From the NCBI GenBank assembly GCA_018806915.1, contig JAGKQI010000085.1, positions 744,001-808,000 of the forward strand: a stretch of 64,000 nt of DNA. Reading direction: 5' to 3'. The notes under the pieces are model-generated. The model made no database searches. It was not told where the DNA came from and was given only the letters and a program-made list of their open reading frames with translations. The DNA is from Phytophthora colocasiae (taxonomy: Eukaryota > Oomycota > Peronosporomycetes > Peronosporales > Peronosporaceae). This document shows, piece by piece, positions 1 to 9,519 of the stretch (position 1 is the first letter of the stretch; each line of letters opens with the position of its first letter). The position numbers and the translations under genes were made by a program.

Positions 1-304
1 TACAGAGTTTCATGGGAAGTCTGAATTACTACAACAAGTTTATCGAAGACTTACCGGTGTGCTCTACGAGTTGTCCGATGAACAGATTCGCGCTGGTCGA
101 GATTTGGCTCGAGCGAAAGAAGCCTTTGAGATCCTGAAGCGCAATATTGTCTCGACACCGCTCCTCAGACACCCAGATCGCACCAGACCCTTCGTTATTA
201 TACCTCATGCGAACCCGTGGGCTGCTTCAGCCGTCTTGGGACAGGAGTACGATGGAGTGATACACCCCGTACGGTTCACTGGACGCGTGCTGAATGAGGC
301 AGAA
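1..304 (+). pseudogene. Ty3/Gypsy pol fragment (RT end and first RNase H), cut by the A1 LTR
   Basis: The first 57 bases read QSFMGSLNYYNKFIEDLPV, the end of a Gypsy reverse transcriptase. The frame then breaks: against the B and C copies a few codons are missing at about position 57. From 58 on it reads through the first RNase H domain (LYELSDEQIRAGRD, STPLLRHPDRTRPFV, HANPWAASAVLGQE). It stops inside the motif that elsewhere continues LNDAELRYH, exactly where the A1 LTR begins (TGTGAAGC at 305). It resembles the B/C family more than A. I infer an old B-like element that served as target for A1. The other half of the target is not found after the A1 3' LTR. Confidence 0.85.
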
Positions 305-1899
305 TGTGAAGCTGTGGATTCAAATTTTCTATCTGGACACCGCCTCCCAGAGCCACCCAATATGTCGAAAGGTGATTGGCTGAGGCATCGAGTACCTGGG
401 ACTGAGCTGTGGAACACATTTTCACCTTATTGCTTTAGGACTTCCGGAATCCGGACTTCCAGAATCCGGATGCCCGACCATGATCGGAGTCCACTATTCA
501 GGAATCAAGTCCACCATGTGGTGCCCAAGTGAATTCCTGGTGCGTACTTCCGGAATCCAGATCCAGATTTCGGGAATCTGGATGCCATTCCAGTCAGGGC
601 TAAGGGCTCAAGAATCCAGTCGCCCATACACAGACCAAGTGTATTCCGGATACATGCTTCCAGTGCTGAACTGAGGACTTCCGGATTCCAAGGATCGGGA
701 ATCCAGATGACCAAGGGCGTCCGGACCCTGCCTGATTTGTACCCAGTATGGACATTGCGGTTCGGAGTATACTCAAGCCAAGTCAAGACCGACCGACCAA
801 GACGACCGACCAGGATGTGTTCGGCACCAGCCGGAATTCTTCGGGGTTCCGCGTCAGAGACACGCGCCTCATGATGAGTGTGCGCTTCCTATAGTGAAAA
901 CAAGATGTTAGCAGAATCTTTAGCAGAAGACTTGTATATAAATAACAGAGAGTTCAATTTGCCACCAAGGGCGCAAGTGGTCTTCTGGAAGGTTTTCCTG
1001 GAAGATACTGCAAAGCACTGCGGACCAGCCTCTTGTCAGAGGGCTTCGAGTTTGCTGAGCCAGCGTACGGCCGCGTCGACTGCGTACATCGCCGCGGAAC
1101 TCTCCACCAAAGGCTCGAGACCAAGTTGGGTAAGTGATCCGGCAGCGCATCCGGAAGGGATCTTCCTATTTCATATTTCCAGTTGGAATCCGGATTCCGG
1201 ATTCACATTTCATATTATAACTGCGTTTTGGGAGGTTGTTAGTAGTTGGCCCCTTGGAACTGTATTGAATTAACTACTGTGTGATTGGACGTTTGCATCT
1301 GGATTCCTAGTCTAGATTGCATTTGGATTTTGGATATTTGGATATACAGGCATCTGGATATCCTGATCTTGGATATTGTCTTCCGGAAACCAAGTGGTTA
1401 TCCGGAAGTGGTGCGCTTGTTAGGGTCCCGGAACTGAGTCAGTGTTCCGGAAGTAGACCCCGTCGACTGGCATTGGGAGTGCCCACCGCTCGAGGGCCAC
1501 AAAGAATAAGAGCGGCTGCGTGTTTTGCATATTAACTCTCTGTATTGTATTGGTTAACTGTTGGAAGAGGACTCTGCTAATAGTCTTTTGCCTTCCAGAA
1601 AACCAACTGCATTTGGAAGTACTTTTGGTACTTTGGATCTTTGGATCTGATCACACCTGAAAGTAACTCACCTGGTGATACCCTTCGGATACTCGAAGAC
1701 AAACGACACCAAGGAGGATAACCACAAGGTCACACGCCAACTCCGCCTTCCGGATACCCATTTGGATCCCGAAAGGTAGAGACTGACCAGTGTCATCTGG
1801 AAGTTTCCTTCCAGAATCGGACTGGCCACCAGCTATACGTTCTGGGCGACCGGGTTTTTCTTTCAGAAAGTCCGGAAAGTGTTCACCCACCTCGTCACA
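305..1899 (+). repeat. 5' LTR of element A1 (1595 bp)
   Basis: Starts TGTGA and ends TCACA, a 5-bp terminal inverted repeat. The copy at 15563-17156 is nearly identical. A TATA box lies at 935-945 and a splice-donor-like GTAAGT at 1130. The LTR is rich in TTCCGGAA and TTCCAGAA words (442-449, 457-464, 548-555) and in short inverted repeats, for example CTGGAAG/CTTCCAG near 1797-1814. No ORF in it looks coding. Confidence 0.93.
935..945 (+). promoter_or_regulatory. TATA box of the A1 LTR promoter
   Basis: TATATAAATAA, the best TATA match in the LTR, and conserved in the second LTR at 16193-16203. Transcription would start some 25-40 bases downstream, which marks the U3/R border around 965-985. 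This is inferred from the motif alone. Confidence 0.5.
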
Positions 1900-2010
1900 G
1901 CTGGTGCGCGTGCCCGGATTCGATACCGAAAGGGTTTTACCGAGTTATTTTTATATATTTTTTTGATTAGTTTCAGGGGTTCTGAGTGCTAACTAACTTT
2001 CTGATCGTAG
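1130..2010 (+). other. Possible 5' leader intron spanning R/U5 and the primer-binding site
   Basis: A consensus donor GTAAGT at 1130-1135 lies about 190 bases after the TATA box. Just before the gag ATG (2016) is CTAACTAAC followed by TTTCTGATCGTAG, which looks like a branch point plus a 3' splice site ending at 2010. Removing this segment would give a short-leader mRNA for Gag without the primer-binding site, while the unspliced RNA would be the genome. About 880 nt is long for an oomycete intron. No transcript evidence is available. Confidence 0.35.
1902..1923 (+). other. Primer-binding site of A1
   Basis: Begins TGGTGCGCGTGCCCGG two bases after the LTR. Read backwards it fits a whole tRNA 3' end: CCA, discriminator A, a 7-base acceptor strand CACGCGC, the T-stem strand CCGGG and a T-loop TCGAAT. 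The match therefore runs well into the T arm. Elements B and C have the same site over 18 nt. Confidence 0.85.
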
Positions 2011-2015
2011 TTGTG

Positions 2016-5000
2016 ATGGTTAGAAGTGAAAGCGCACGCAGAGGAGGAGACGCGGATTCTGGAAGCGGAATGGCATCCAGATCGTCGCGTCGGTTGAAGG
2101 GGCAGCAGCCTGAAGAGCATGAGGATTTGGATACTATCATGAAGAAAGCTCGTCAGGCCAACGCTGCGAAGCGAAAGGCTGCCGAAGAGGCGAAGGAGTC
2201 GTCGGATCATCTGGAAGAAGAATCTGAATCCTCCGTTCAGGAAGCGCACCATGCAAGTCTGGATGGAAGTGATTCGGAAGAGATTTCGGAAGGAGACGAC
2301 GACCCTGAGCAGGAGGAATCTGGATCCATGTCGGATCCGGATGCAGAAGAGTCCGGATCGGAAGGTGATCCGGATGTGGAAGCCGAGAACGAGTCCGGTC
2401 TGGAGGAGTTCACGGCTGGTGAGGAGTCTGAGGTCGTCGGAAGTGATGCTGAAGATTCTGGAAGAGAAGCGTCGGGAGATGATGCTGTCGAGATCGAAGA
2501 CCCTACGGAGGATGGAGTTCAGGACTCTCCTCCGGAAGGTACGAATCTAGATGCCGAACCTGATGTTCGAGAAGAGTCGCCATGGGTCAAGCAGGAAGCT
2601 CGCCCGTTGTCGCCGGTTCAGGAAGAAACTGTGCTTGAGGATACCAACATGTCTTCGCCAGTGATTCCGGAAATCCGGATGCCAACATTGTATCCTGATG
2701 AGCCGCCGTTCTCGGCGCCCCCAGAAGCGCCTCGTCAAGAAGCTACCAGGTTTGGTATTCCGGATTCCAGAATGAAAGAATCTCCGGAAGCACCGCCGGG
2801 GATGCCGGAAGTCCAGATGAGCGGAATCCAGATGAAGGCATATGTGGCTGAACAAGTGAGGCGTTGGGAACGTGACAACTCCGAAAGGAGCTTCGCACCT
2901 GATGTCGGATATGATTGGCCGCCACTATACCTGAATCCTGAAGGTTTCATTCAGGCTGCCTTGATGACTTCGGAACACCTGAACCGCCGGATGTTGATGC
3001 CGGCTCAAACGGACGCCTGGATTTCAGAACTCCAGATTCAACGTCGGTCATTTGGAAGGGCACAAGATCTTCAGGGTGCCATGATCCCGCCGAAGGAGTT
3101 TTCGCCTCGTGAATGCATCGCAGTCCTGCAGACAATGCTTTTCGAAGCGGGATTTAAATTTGTGAATTTGGTGCCCGGATGGTTCCGGACGCGAGTTTTC
3201 AAAGTGCATCCGGATCTGGTTCGGCAAGTTGTTGGAGAAATGTTGCAGCTATTGGTCGTGGAGATAATCGAATGGAGACAACTAGTGACGCGAGCTCAGG
3301 AGTACGCCCGCATCCTGATGGCAACTGGAAGGGAACGACTTTGTCAAGTACATCCGGAAGCCCAATTTCAGGGTGAAGGTGTATTCATGTCGGATTACGA
3401 AGTATCTCTGCTGGGACGAGACTTCACTAGACAACTGAAGGCATCTGGATTCCGGAAGGTTCGGAGTCCTCACGGACCCACCTATCAGGAAATCCGGCCG
3501 AAGCGAGTGCAACGTGTGATGCCTCGGCCACCGCCGTCGTCAATCCCGTCGCCGTCGCCCTCATCCCTGCAGTCTGTGCCATCTTCGCTAGTCCGGAATC
3601 TGGAAGCGGATCTGGAATCCGGAAGTCACATGTCTTCGTACCATAGTCTTTCTGATAGGACGAATTCGGCACGTACCTCCAGTATGTTCGAGACTTCCGG
3701 AGGATCAAGTGAGTCAATGGCGAGTGCGACTTCCGGAACTCGGACTTCCAGAGAGAGCACGTCGGATTCTTCTGGATTCGGGATGAGCAGAAGTGCAGGA
3801 ACGCATATGCCATTCTCCGCCTTCAGGCCGATGGCGATGACCGCACGGGGATCTGGAAGTGCTGCGCCGATGGATTCTGGAATCGCTTTCCAGATTTCCC
3901 ACAGGAACCCGGATGCCGAAGATCAAGACGTCCCGCAGGGATCAGACTTGAATCGCGAGAAGCCCAGGAAGAAGCGTACAAAGTCATCTTCAAGGAGGCG
4001 AGAAATGCTTCAGGAATCCCAGTCTGCAGAAGCATCTCGATCACGAGGCATTCAGAAGTCTGGGAGTTGGGATCGTGAAGTTCCAGAAACTTCAGCAAGG
4101 TCTGAGCGCTCTTCGAAGTCCGCCAGTTCTGGATCCACGCAAGTTGCCCTGAACACCATGTTCCAACTTCAGAAGGTCATGGCCAGGATGGAAGATCAGC
4201 AAGGGTCTGCGCTGGAGAGGATGTCAGGCGATCTGGATGCGAAGCTTGAACGCCTTCTGGATTCCCAGTTTCAAAGACTCTTCCAGAAGAAGGAAGCGAT
4301 CCCAGATCTGGTCTCTGACGAGGATTCACGCTTGACAGTCAAGAATCTGGAGGTTCGGTCATCCGGACACCAATCTCACAAGCGGCACCCGGAAGCAGTT
4401 CGAGGTTCCGCCGCCAAGTCGAGCTCCTCCAAGGACGCGAAGGTGAAGGAGCTTCAGCAAGAACCAGAAGCCTCGGAGTCTGCGCGGAAGAAGGAAGGAG
4501 AAGCAGCGAGGGCTGTCCAGAAGTTTTTGGCCACCCAAGTTCGCGACCTGAGATCGGTGGCTGCCAAGGTCCCTGTCGCAGCTGAGACAGATGGGCGTAA
4601 TCATGATTCTCAGGAATCAGGTGCGTCCCATCATCCGACTCTGTACCCAGTATCCAGTAACGCATCCCGAGGTACATCCCATCTGAGTTCTCGTAAAACA
4701 GATGTTGGGAATCCAGATGAAGCCTTTGCCGCACAGCTTGAGGCAGCTCTCCAACTGGTCACTCGTGAATTCAAGACCCCTAGAGCTCAAGTGGCCAAGT
4801 CCTCGACACCCCAGGCGCTCGTGGTGAAGAAGGAATCGACATCCAGAAGGAGAGAGGCGTCTGGAAGCGAGAGCCGGGGTATCCGGAAGCGTTCAGGTGA
4901 GGATGGCTCGAAGAAGCGTTCGTCCAAGGAGTCTGGATCGTCGAAGCGGGGTCCAACGTCCAAGCGTGAGAAGGGTGGAACTTCCAGAAGGAAATCCCCT

Positions 5001-6317
5001 TCAGGATATCCAAGTTCTTCGGATCCAAGTTCCGAATCGAGTAGCTCTTCGGATTCCGGAAGTTCGGATAGCAGTTCGTTCGAAGACAAGACCCCTGCGG
5101 TGACGACGACCAAGTCCGGAGGGACGATGACATACATGTTCAAGCCATTCGTGAATGCAAGCACTTTGGAAGACTTCGATGAGAAGGCGGCACTGGCCAC
5201 TCGGATGCGCTGGCTGGAACGCTTCCAGAGTATGTCCGTTCAGGGTGGCTGGGCCGATAACGTGAAAATCTACGAGATGAAGCTCAAGTTGTCTCCGGCC
5301 GTCCGGAACTGGAGAGCGAATCTGGATCCGAAGGTCCGTCGCAACTGGAAAGGATTCCTGAAGGCTTTCAAGGAGCGCTACTGTAAGGCGAGGACTTCGG
5401 ATGCGGAACGGTACTATACGATGGTTCAGAAGAAGCACGAGACGCCTTTGGATTTCTATTACCGCCTGAACAAGGTGGCTGATAGAGCCGGTATCCGGAT
5501 CGACGGATCGACCAAGCTCCGTGAGCAGCATCTGAAAGCCTTCACCAAGAAGCTTCTGGATTCCAGACTCCGGACTACCCTCCAAGGTCAACGCCTTCGG
5601 AGTTTGGAAGATGTCGAGTACGTCCTGAAGCAACATGAAGAACTGAATTTGGAAGACGACTACGACACTCCACCTCCGAAGCGGGATTTCCGGGTGGATA
5701 ACGTACCTCGTGAGAAGTTTCGCTCAAAGCGTTCCGGATCCGGAAGAGCATACACTGCTCAGAGTGACGCTGACTCGGAAGATCCTGACAGACACGTCCG
5801 TTTTCAGGATGAGGAAGACAAGATGACTCTGGAAGCCTCGAAAGCATCTGCGTCTACGAAGTCTGGCGATCCAGATTCCGGATTCCCGACCATGGATGAT
5901 CTCTCAGATACCGTCTTCAAGATTCTTCAAGAGGGAGGCTGGAGGCCCCGATCCCCTTCAGGACGCCAAGGTGACCAACAATCTTCGGAGCATCAAGACT
6001 CCAGACGCCAAGGTTTCCGGAATCCGAATTACAGTGCAAGGTACTGTGAGAACTGCCGCAATTTCGGACATGTCAAAGAGGATTGTTGGGCAGATATCGA
6101 TTGTGAACGCTGTCATCGGAAGGGCCATCCTGTGCGATTTTGTCGGATGCGTCAGTGTGATTTTTGCAACCAGTATCACGATGGACATTGTGAAGAGCTG
6201 AAGGCCCTTCGGGATCTCAAGAGTCTCGTTCAACAAGGAGCTTTGGATATACCGACTGCTATCCGGAAGAAACTTCTGGATGGAGATGCAGATTCTGGGG
6301 AACAACCGTTAAACTAG
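2016..6317 (+). CDS. gag: Gag polyprotein of A1 (about 1433 aa)
   Basis: Structural capsid/nucleocapsid protein of the element. I chose the first ATG, at 2016; the open frame extends slightly upstream without an ATG. Residues 1 to about 1030 are a long low-complexity extension: acidic Ser/Glu/Asp near the start, Pro/Ser in the middle, then Arg/Lys/Ser-rich with an SSSSDSGSSDSSS stretch. The Gag capsid core runs from about residue 1038 (MFKPFVNAS, MRWLERFQ, NWKGFLKAFKERYCKA, ETPLDFYYRLN). Two C-x2-C-x4-H-x4-C zinc knuckles (CENCRNFGHVKEDC, CERCHRKGHPVRFC) and a third C-x2-C-x3-H-x3-C finger follow at about 1343-1390. It is several times longer than usual Ty3/Gypsy Gags. The frame is uninterrupted, unlike pol. 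It ends on TTA AAC TAG inside a frameshift signal. B and C Gags are homologous in the C-terminal third and more loosely upstream. Confidence 0.9.
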   Translation: MVRSESARRGGDADSGSGMASRSSRRLKGQQPEEHEDLDTIMKKARQANAAKRKAAEEAKESSDHLEEESESSVQEAHHASLDGSDSEEISEGDDDPEQEESGSMSDPDAEESGSEGDPDVEAENESGLEEFTAGEESEVVGSDAEDSGREASGDDAVEIEDPTEDGVQDSPPEGTNLDAEPDVREESPWVKQEARPLSPVQEETVLEDTNMSSPVIPEIRMPTLYPDEPPFSAPPEAPRQEATRFGIPDSRMKESPEAPPGMPEVQMSGIQMKAYVAEQVRRWERDNSERSFAPDVGYDWPPLYLNPEGFIQAALMTSEHLNRRMLMPAQTDAWISELQIQRRSFGRAQDLQGAMIPPKEFSPRECIAVLQTMLFEAGFKFVNLVPGWFRTRVFKVHPDLVRQVVGEMLQLLVVEIIEWRQLVTRAQEYARILMATGRERLCQVHPEAQFQGEGVFMSDYEVSLLGRDFTRQLKASGFRKVRSPHGPTYQEIRPKRVQRVMPRPPPSSIPSPSPSSLQSVPSSLVRNLEADLESGSHMSSYHSLSDRTNSARTSSMFETSGGSSESMASATSGTRTSRESTSDSSGFGMSRSAGTHMPFSAFRPMAMTARGSGSAAPMDSGIAFQISHRNPDAEDQDVPQGSDLNREKPRKKRTKSSSRRREMLQESQSAEASRSRGIQKSGSWDREVPETSARSERSSKSASSGSTQVALNTMFQLQKVMARMEDQQGSALERMSGDLDAKLERLLDSQFQRLFQKKEAIPDLVSDEDSRLTVKNLEVRSSGHQSHKRHPEAVRGSAAKSSSSKDAKVKELQQEPEASESARKKEGEAARAVQKFLATQVRDLRSVAAKVPVAAETDGRNHDSQESGASHHPTLYPVSSNASRGTSHLSSRKTDVGNPDEAFAAQLEAALQLVTREFKTPRAQVAKSSTPQALVVKKESTSRRREASGSESRGIRKRSGEDGSKKRSSKESGSSKRGPTSKREKGGTSRRKSPSGYPSSSDPSSESSSSSDSGSSDSSSFEDKTPAVTTTKSGGTMTYMFKPFVNASTLEDFDEKAALATRMRWLERFQSMSVQGGWADNVKIYEMKLKLSPAVRNWRANLDPKVRRNWKGFLKAFKERYCKARTSDAERYYTMVQKKHETPLDFYYRLNKVADRAGIRIDGSTKLREQHLKAFTKKLLDSRLRTTLQGQRLRSLEDVEYVLKQHEELNLEDDYDTPPPKRDFRVDNVPREKFRSKRSGSGRAYTAQSDADSEDPDRHVRFQDEEDKMTLEASKASASTKSGDPDSGFPTMDDLSDTVFKILQEGGWRPRSPSGRQGDQQSSEHQDSRRQGFRNPNYSARYCENCRNFGHVKEDCWADIDCERCHRKGHPVRFCRMRQCDFCNQYHDGHCEELKALRDLKSLVQQGALDIPTAIRKKLLDGDADSGEQPLN

Positions 6318-6353
6318 GAAGCCCGCTGGATGGGGATCCAGAACGCGCCGGGC
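6308..6353 (+). promoter_or_regulatory. -1 programmed ribosomal frameshift signal, gag/pol of A1
   Basis: The heptamer GTTAAAC (6308-6314) sits in the phase X XXY YYZ (zero frame TTA AAC) directly before the gag stop TAG. After six bases comes a hairpin: GCCCG (6321-6325) pairs CGGGC (6349-6353), and CTGGAT (6326-6331) pairs ATCCAG (6336-6341) around a GGGG loop, with a 7-base bulge AACGCGC on the 3' side. The -1 frame is open from 6314 straight into the protease. B and C keep the heptamer, spacing and fold, with two compensated base-pair changes. Confidence 0.85.
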
Positions 6354-7687
6354 TCAAGAAAACCCCAGAATTGTGTGTCTTAGCGTACGTTGGTCCAGAG
6401 TTGAAACGACAAGTTAACCATCAATGCATGACTGTGACTCAAGATGTCGACTTTCTCCTTCCAGATTCCAAACTTCCGGATGACAATGATTTCGGAAGGT
6501 CGGATGATTGGAATCCTGACAATCTGGATGACACTCCAATGGAATTCAGATTGAAGCCTGGTGAAAGTTACGGATGGTGGGAAGAACACCGTTCGGAGAC
6601 GTCGAAGAGAGTTGCGATGGTGCATGGTGCAGTGAGCAATGTCAGGACAGACATCCTTCTGGATTCCGGAGCTTCCGTGAGCATGCTGAGTTTGGATTTT
6701 GCGCGTAGACTCAAACTCAAGCTGGATTTTGGAAAACAGCTTCGGGTATCCGGATTGGGAGGCGTCCCGACGATCATCACTGCCCGAACCGAAGTGAAAC
6801 TTACCCTGGGTTTGAATGTGGTTTACATTCTGGAACTTTGGGTGGCGAATATTGGTGAAGGTGTTGACGTGTTGCTTGGAATGGATTTTATGTATTCTGC
6901 TGGAGTGCGGTTGTGCATTCGCGAAGGACTGGTCCAACTTCCTGATGAAGAAAACGTTATGCTTTCCGGAAGAACTTTCGACCAGCAGAAGAAGGGATTA
7001 CGTTTGGAAGTCCGGAGTCCGGAAACCCTGATACTTGGACCAGGTGAACAAGCTGTCGTCCGGATTAATTACGGGCAGAGCAATCCGCAACGTGAAGTGG
7101 TCTGGGCTGACAGAGGTGATCGCTGGGTGACGCAGCTGATATATGGGGCGAAGTCCTGGGCGGTCGCTGTGAAGGTGGTAAGGATTTCGGATAAGGATGT
7201 TTGGATCGACACAAACACCGCGGTCGCCCAGATTGTGGAATACGGATGCTATCCATTTGGAAGGTTCGTCAGACCTGGACTCCGGAGGTATCGTGAATGG
7301 GAAGTCCTGATCTACGAGAACACCAATTCTCATCAGGAAGTATTACATCAACGGAGATACCTTCAGGCGATCCAAGCTTCCCAACCCCCAAGTGTCCAGA
7401 AGCCGGAATATCCCTGGCCCAAGAAACTTTTGATGAGACCTCCCAGGGGTGGTTCTGAAGTCCGCATGGTTCGACTACAAGATCCCCCGAAGGATATTCA
7501 GAAAGGTGAAAGGCCGCTTCCAGATGCCGCCGTTTCGGAATTCCAGAATCCTGATAGCATATTGACTGTAAATGAACATCGGGAGGGAATTTCGAACGAG
7601 ATTTCTGGAAGACAACAGGTTCCAGAAGGCGATGGTTTTCTGGATTCCGACGGTGACGAGTGGTTTGGTGCGATCTCCATGCTTTGA
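6314..7687 (+). pseudogene. pol: Pol N-terminal part of A1: aspartic protease, severed from RT
   Basis: Entered by -1 frameshift at 6314; there is no ATG near the start, so frameshifting explains expression better than initiation. The catalytic motif LLDSGASVSMLS (near 6655-6690) marks a retropepsin fold, with LGLNVVYILELWVANIGEG and DVLLGMDFMYSAGV as later conserved parts. A second beta-rich stretch (VVRINYGQSNPQREVVWA) follows and is shared with B and C. The reading frame runs out at 7687 because the DNA after about 7681 is an inverted block. In B the protein continues with a linker and RT; the A1 linker is found 1.6 kb away at 9260. Confidence 0.85.
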
Positions 7688-9260
7688 ACCTTCCGGATAT
7701 CCAGATTCCAATGTGAAAGTGCAAGTCCCCAAGGAACACACCTACCATCAGCAGACTTCGAGGTGATGACCCACTTCAGGACGGAGTATCGGTTGTACAC
7801 AATCAGTTCGGACTGCTCAATCAGCGTCCGGAAGACCTGAAGTACTCTCAGGATCGCAATGACTTCCTTTTCCGCAATATGATAACGGATTTCGGAATCA
7901 TTCAGGACGCGGCCAGTATACCGGACAGGGTGGATCACACCGTTGTATTCCTGACCGAGGACAGCACATGCGGCCCATGCATTGGCATGCGGAATGATCA
8001 CGAATGGTCGATTTCTATCAGGATGCCGAAGCAATGGGGTCGAGACGATCTTGTGCTTCAGGATTCCAAATGCCTCCTTCGCCTGATCCAAATTCCTTCC
8101 CGCCCTGATCTGCTCATCCGAAAGTTCATAGAGAACAGCGGCAATAACCGGGAAGTCTTCAATGAATTTGTGATAGTAGTTCAGGCTTCCGAGGAACGAC
8201 TGCACCCCTTTCAGGGTTTCCGGAAACGGAAGATCTAAAACACCTTTTGCAATCTTCGGGGTAGCTCGGATTCCTTCAGCACTGATTTCGTGGGACAGGT
8301 ACGGGATGGCTAGCTTTCCAAATTCACTCTTCAAGAGGCTCACCGAGATGTTCCAATAACGCAGCCTGAATAGTAGTGCATCCAGATCTTCACATAACTG
8401 ATCCTAAGTCGGCGCGCCGTGAGCGATATCGTCGATATACGAACTGCGTCCCAGTACCGGGTTCATCTGTGAAGGAGCTGGGATATTCCTCTGGAACACG
8501 GTCATTGTATCTGAATTGGCACTTGGATTCCTGAAGGGGAACTTCCGGATTCCAAACTTCCAGAATCCAGATTTCCAGATGGAGTCAACTTCAGAAAATC
8601 CAACACTTCCTGATCCACTTCTGCTTCCTCTTCCGGGGATAGGCGCACAAACCCCCACAAGCAGTTATTGATTACTGTCTGATATACCAAAGGGGCGTTC
8701 TTCAAACCGAATGGCATCCACTGAAAGTGTCCAAAGGGGCACACGAAAGCGGAGATCAGCTTGGCACGTTCAGACATCCTGATAGCCCAGAATCCACTGG
8801 CCATATCCAAACTCATGAACCACATTGCGCTTTCGAAGCCAATCAGGAGATCGTCAATCAGGGGAAGCGGATAGTTGGATAACACAATAAATCCGTTTAC
8901 CACTCGATAGTCAATACACATCCGGATGTCAACACCGTTCTTCTTCAGGACAATAACAATCGGGGATGCCCATGGAGATTCCGAGTGCTCGATCAATCCA
9001 GTTTCCAAAAGCTTCTTCAGAAGTTCGTACACTTTGACCGCTAAGTGAGGAGCGATAGAACGTGGGCGTTGCGCGACAGGTTTAGCCGTTTTAACATCCA
9101 GATCGCAAATCACACCTCTGGCGGGGGCTGGAGCTGCATTTCCGTCGCCCAGAAAGATACTGTGATGCCGTTTCAGGATTCCTCGAAGCTTTCGCTCTTC
9201 TTCTGGAGTAGTCTTTCCGGATTCTCCCACATCTGCCTTCTCGATATCACGATGAGAATG
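7682..9260 (-). pseudogene. pol: Inverted block of A1 pol: RT and start of first RNase H
   Basis: On the minus strand from about 9260 it reads the pre-RT linker (DVGESGKTTPEEE), RT fingers and palm (ICDLDVKTAKPVAQRPRS, WASPIVIVLKKNGVDIRMC), LDMASGFW, FGLKNAPLVYQ and the YIDD active site (SSYIDDIAHG). It goes on into the first RNase H and ends SHWNLDIRKVQ near 7686. The frame is broken between 8502 and 8404. A TGG to TAG nonsense follows YIDDIAHGAPT at about 8404. Both edges fit the neighbouring A1 pieces almost to the base, so this is a rearrangement within A1 and not a separate insertion. RNase H shows HAN in place of the catalytic DAS, and NRYS in place of TDHS. Confidence 0.85.
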
Positions 9261-9519
9261 TGCCAAGGGACGAGATTCCAGACGGTTTGCCTGACGCAGA
9301 AGAGGATTCTGGAACGGATCAATCAGGAAGACAATTTAATCTGGAAGTTGTGAAGAAGGCCATCCTGAAGTTGGAAACGAAGGTTGTCAGGTGTCTGCAT
9401 CTGAATGCGGAAGAGCTCGCCTTGGAACCAGCTGTGTATGTGCATGAAGGGAGTGATATGTTGTCACACTTGAAGGATCAACTCGTCATGCTTCCGGAAG
9501 TACACGAGCTAAGTCCGAA
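9260..9519 (+). pseudogene. pol: Displaced protease-RT linker of A1 pol
   Basis: Reads CHLNAEELALEPAVYVHEG and LSHLKDQLVMLPEVHELSP. It matches the B/C stretch SSEELDLEPGVYMREG / LLAQLRDQLVMLPELEELTP, which lies between protease and RT. Its left edge joins in frame to the protease end at 7681, and its right edge should join RT. Here it sits after the inverted RT block and directly before RNase H. The order is therefore protease, inverted RT, linker, RNase H. Confidence 0.8.

Noticed and set aside
2547..2855. Minus-strand ORFs inside A1 and A2 gag, also 34195-35076
   Set aside because: Antisense shadows of a low-complexity Gag frame; no motif, not kept in B or C.
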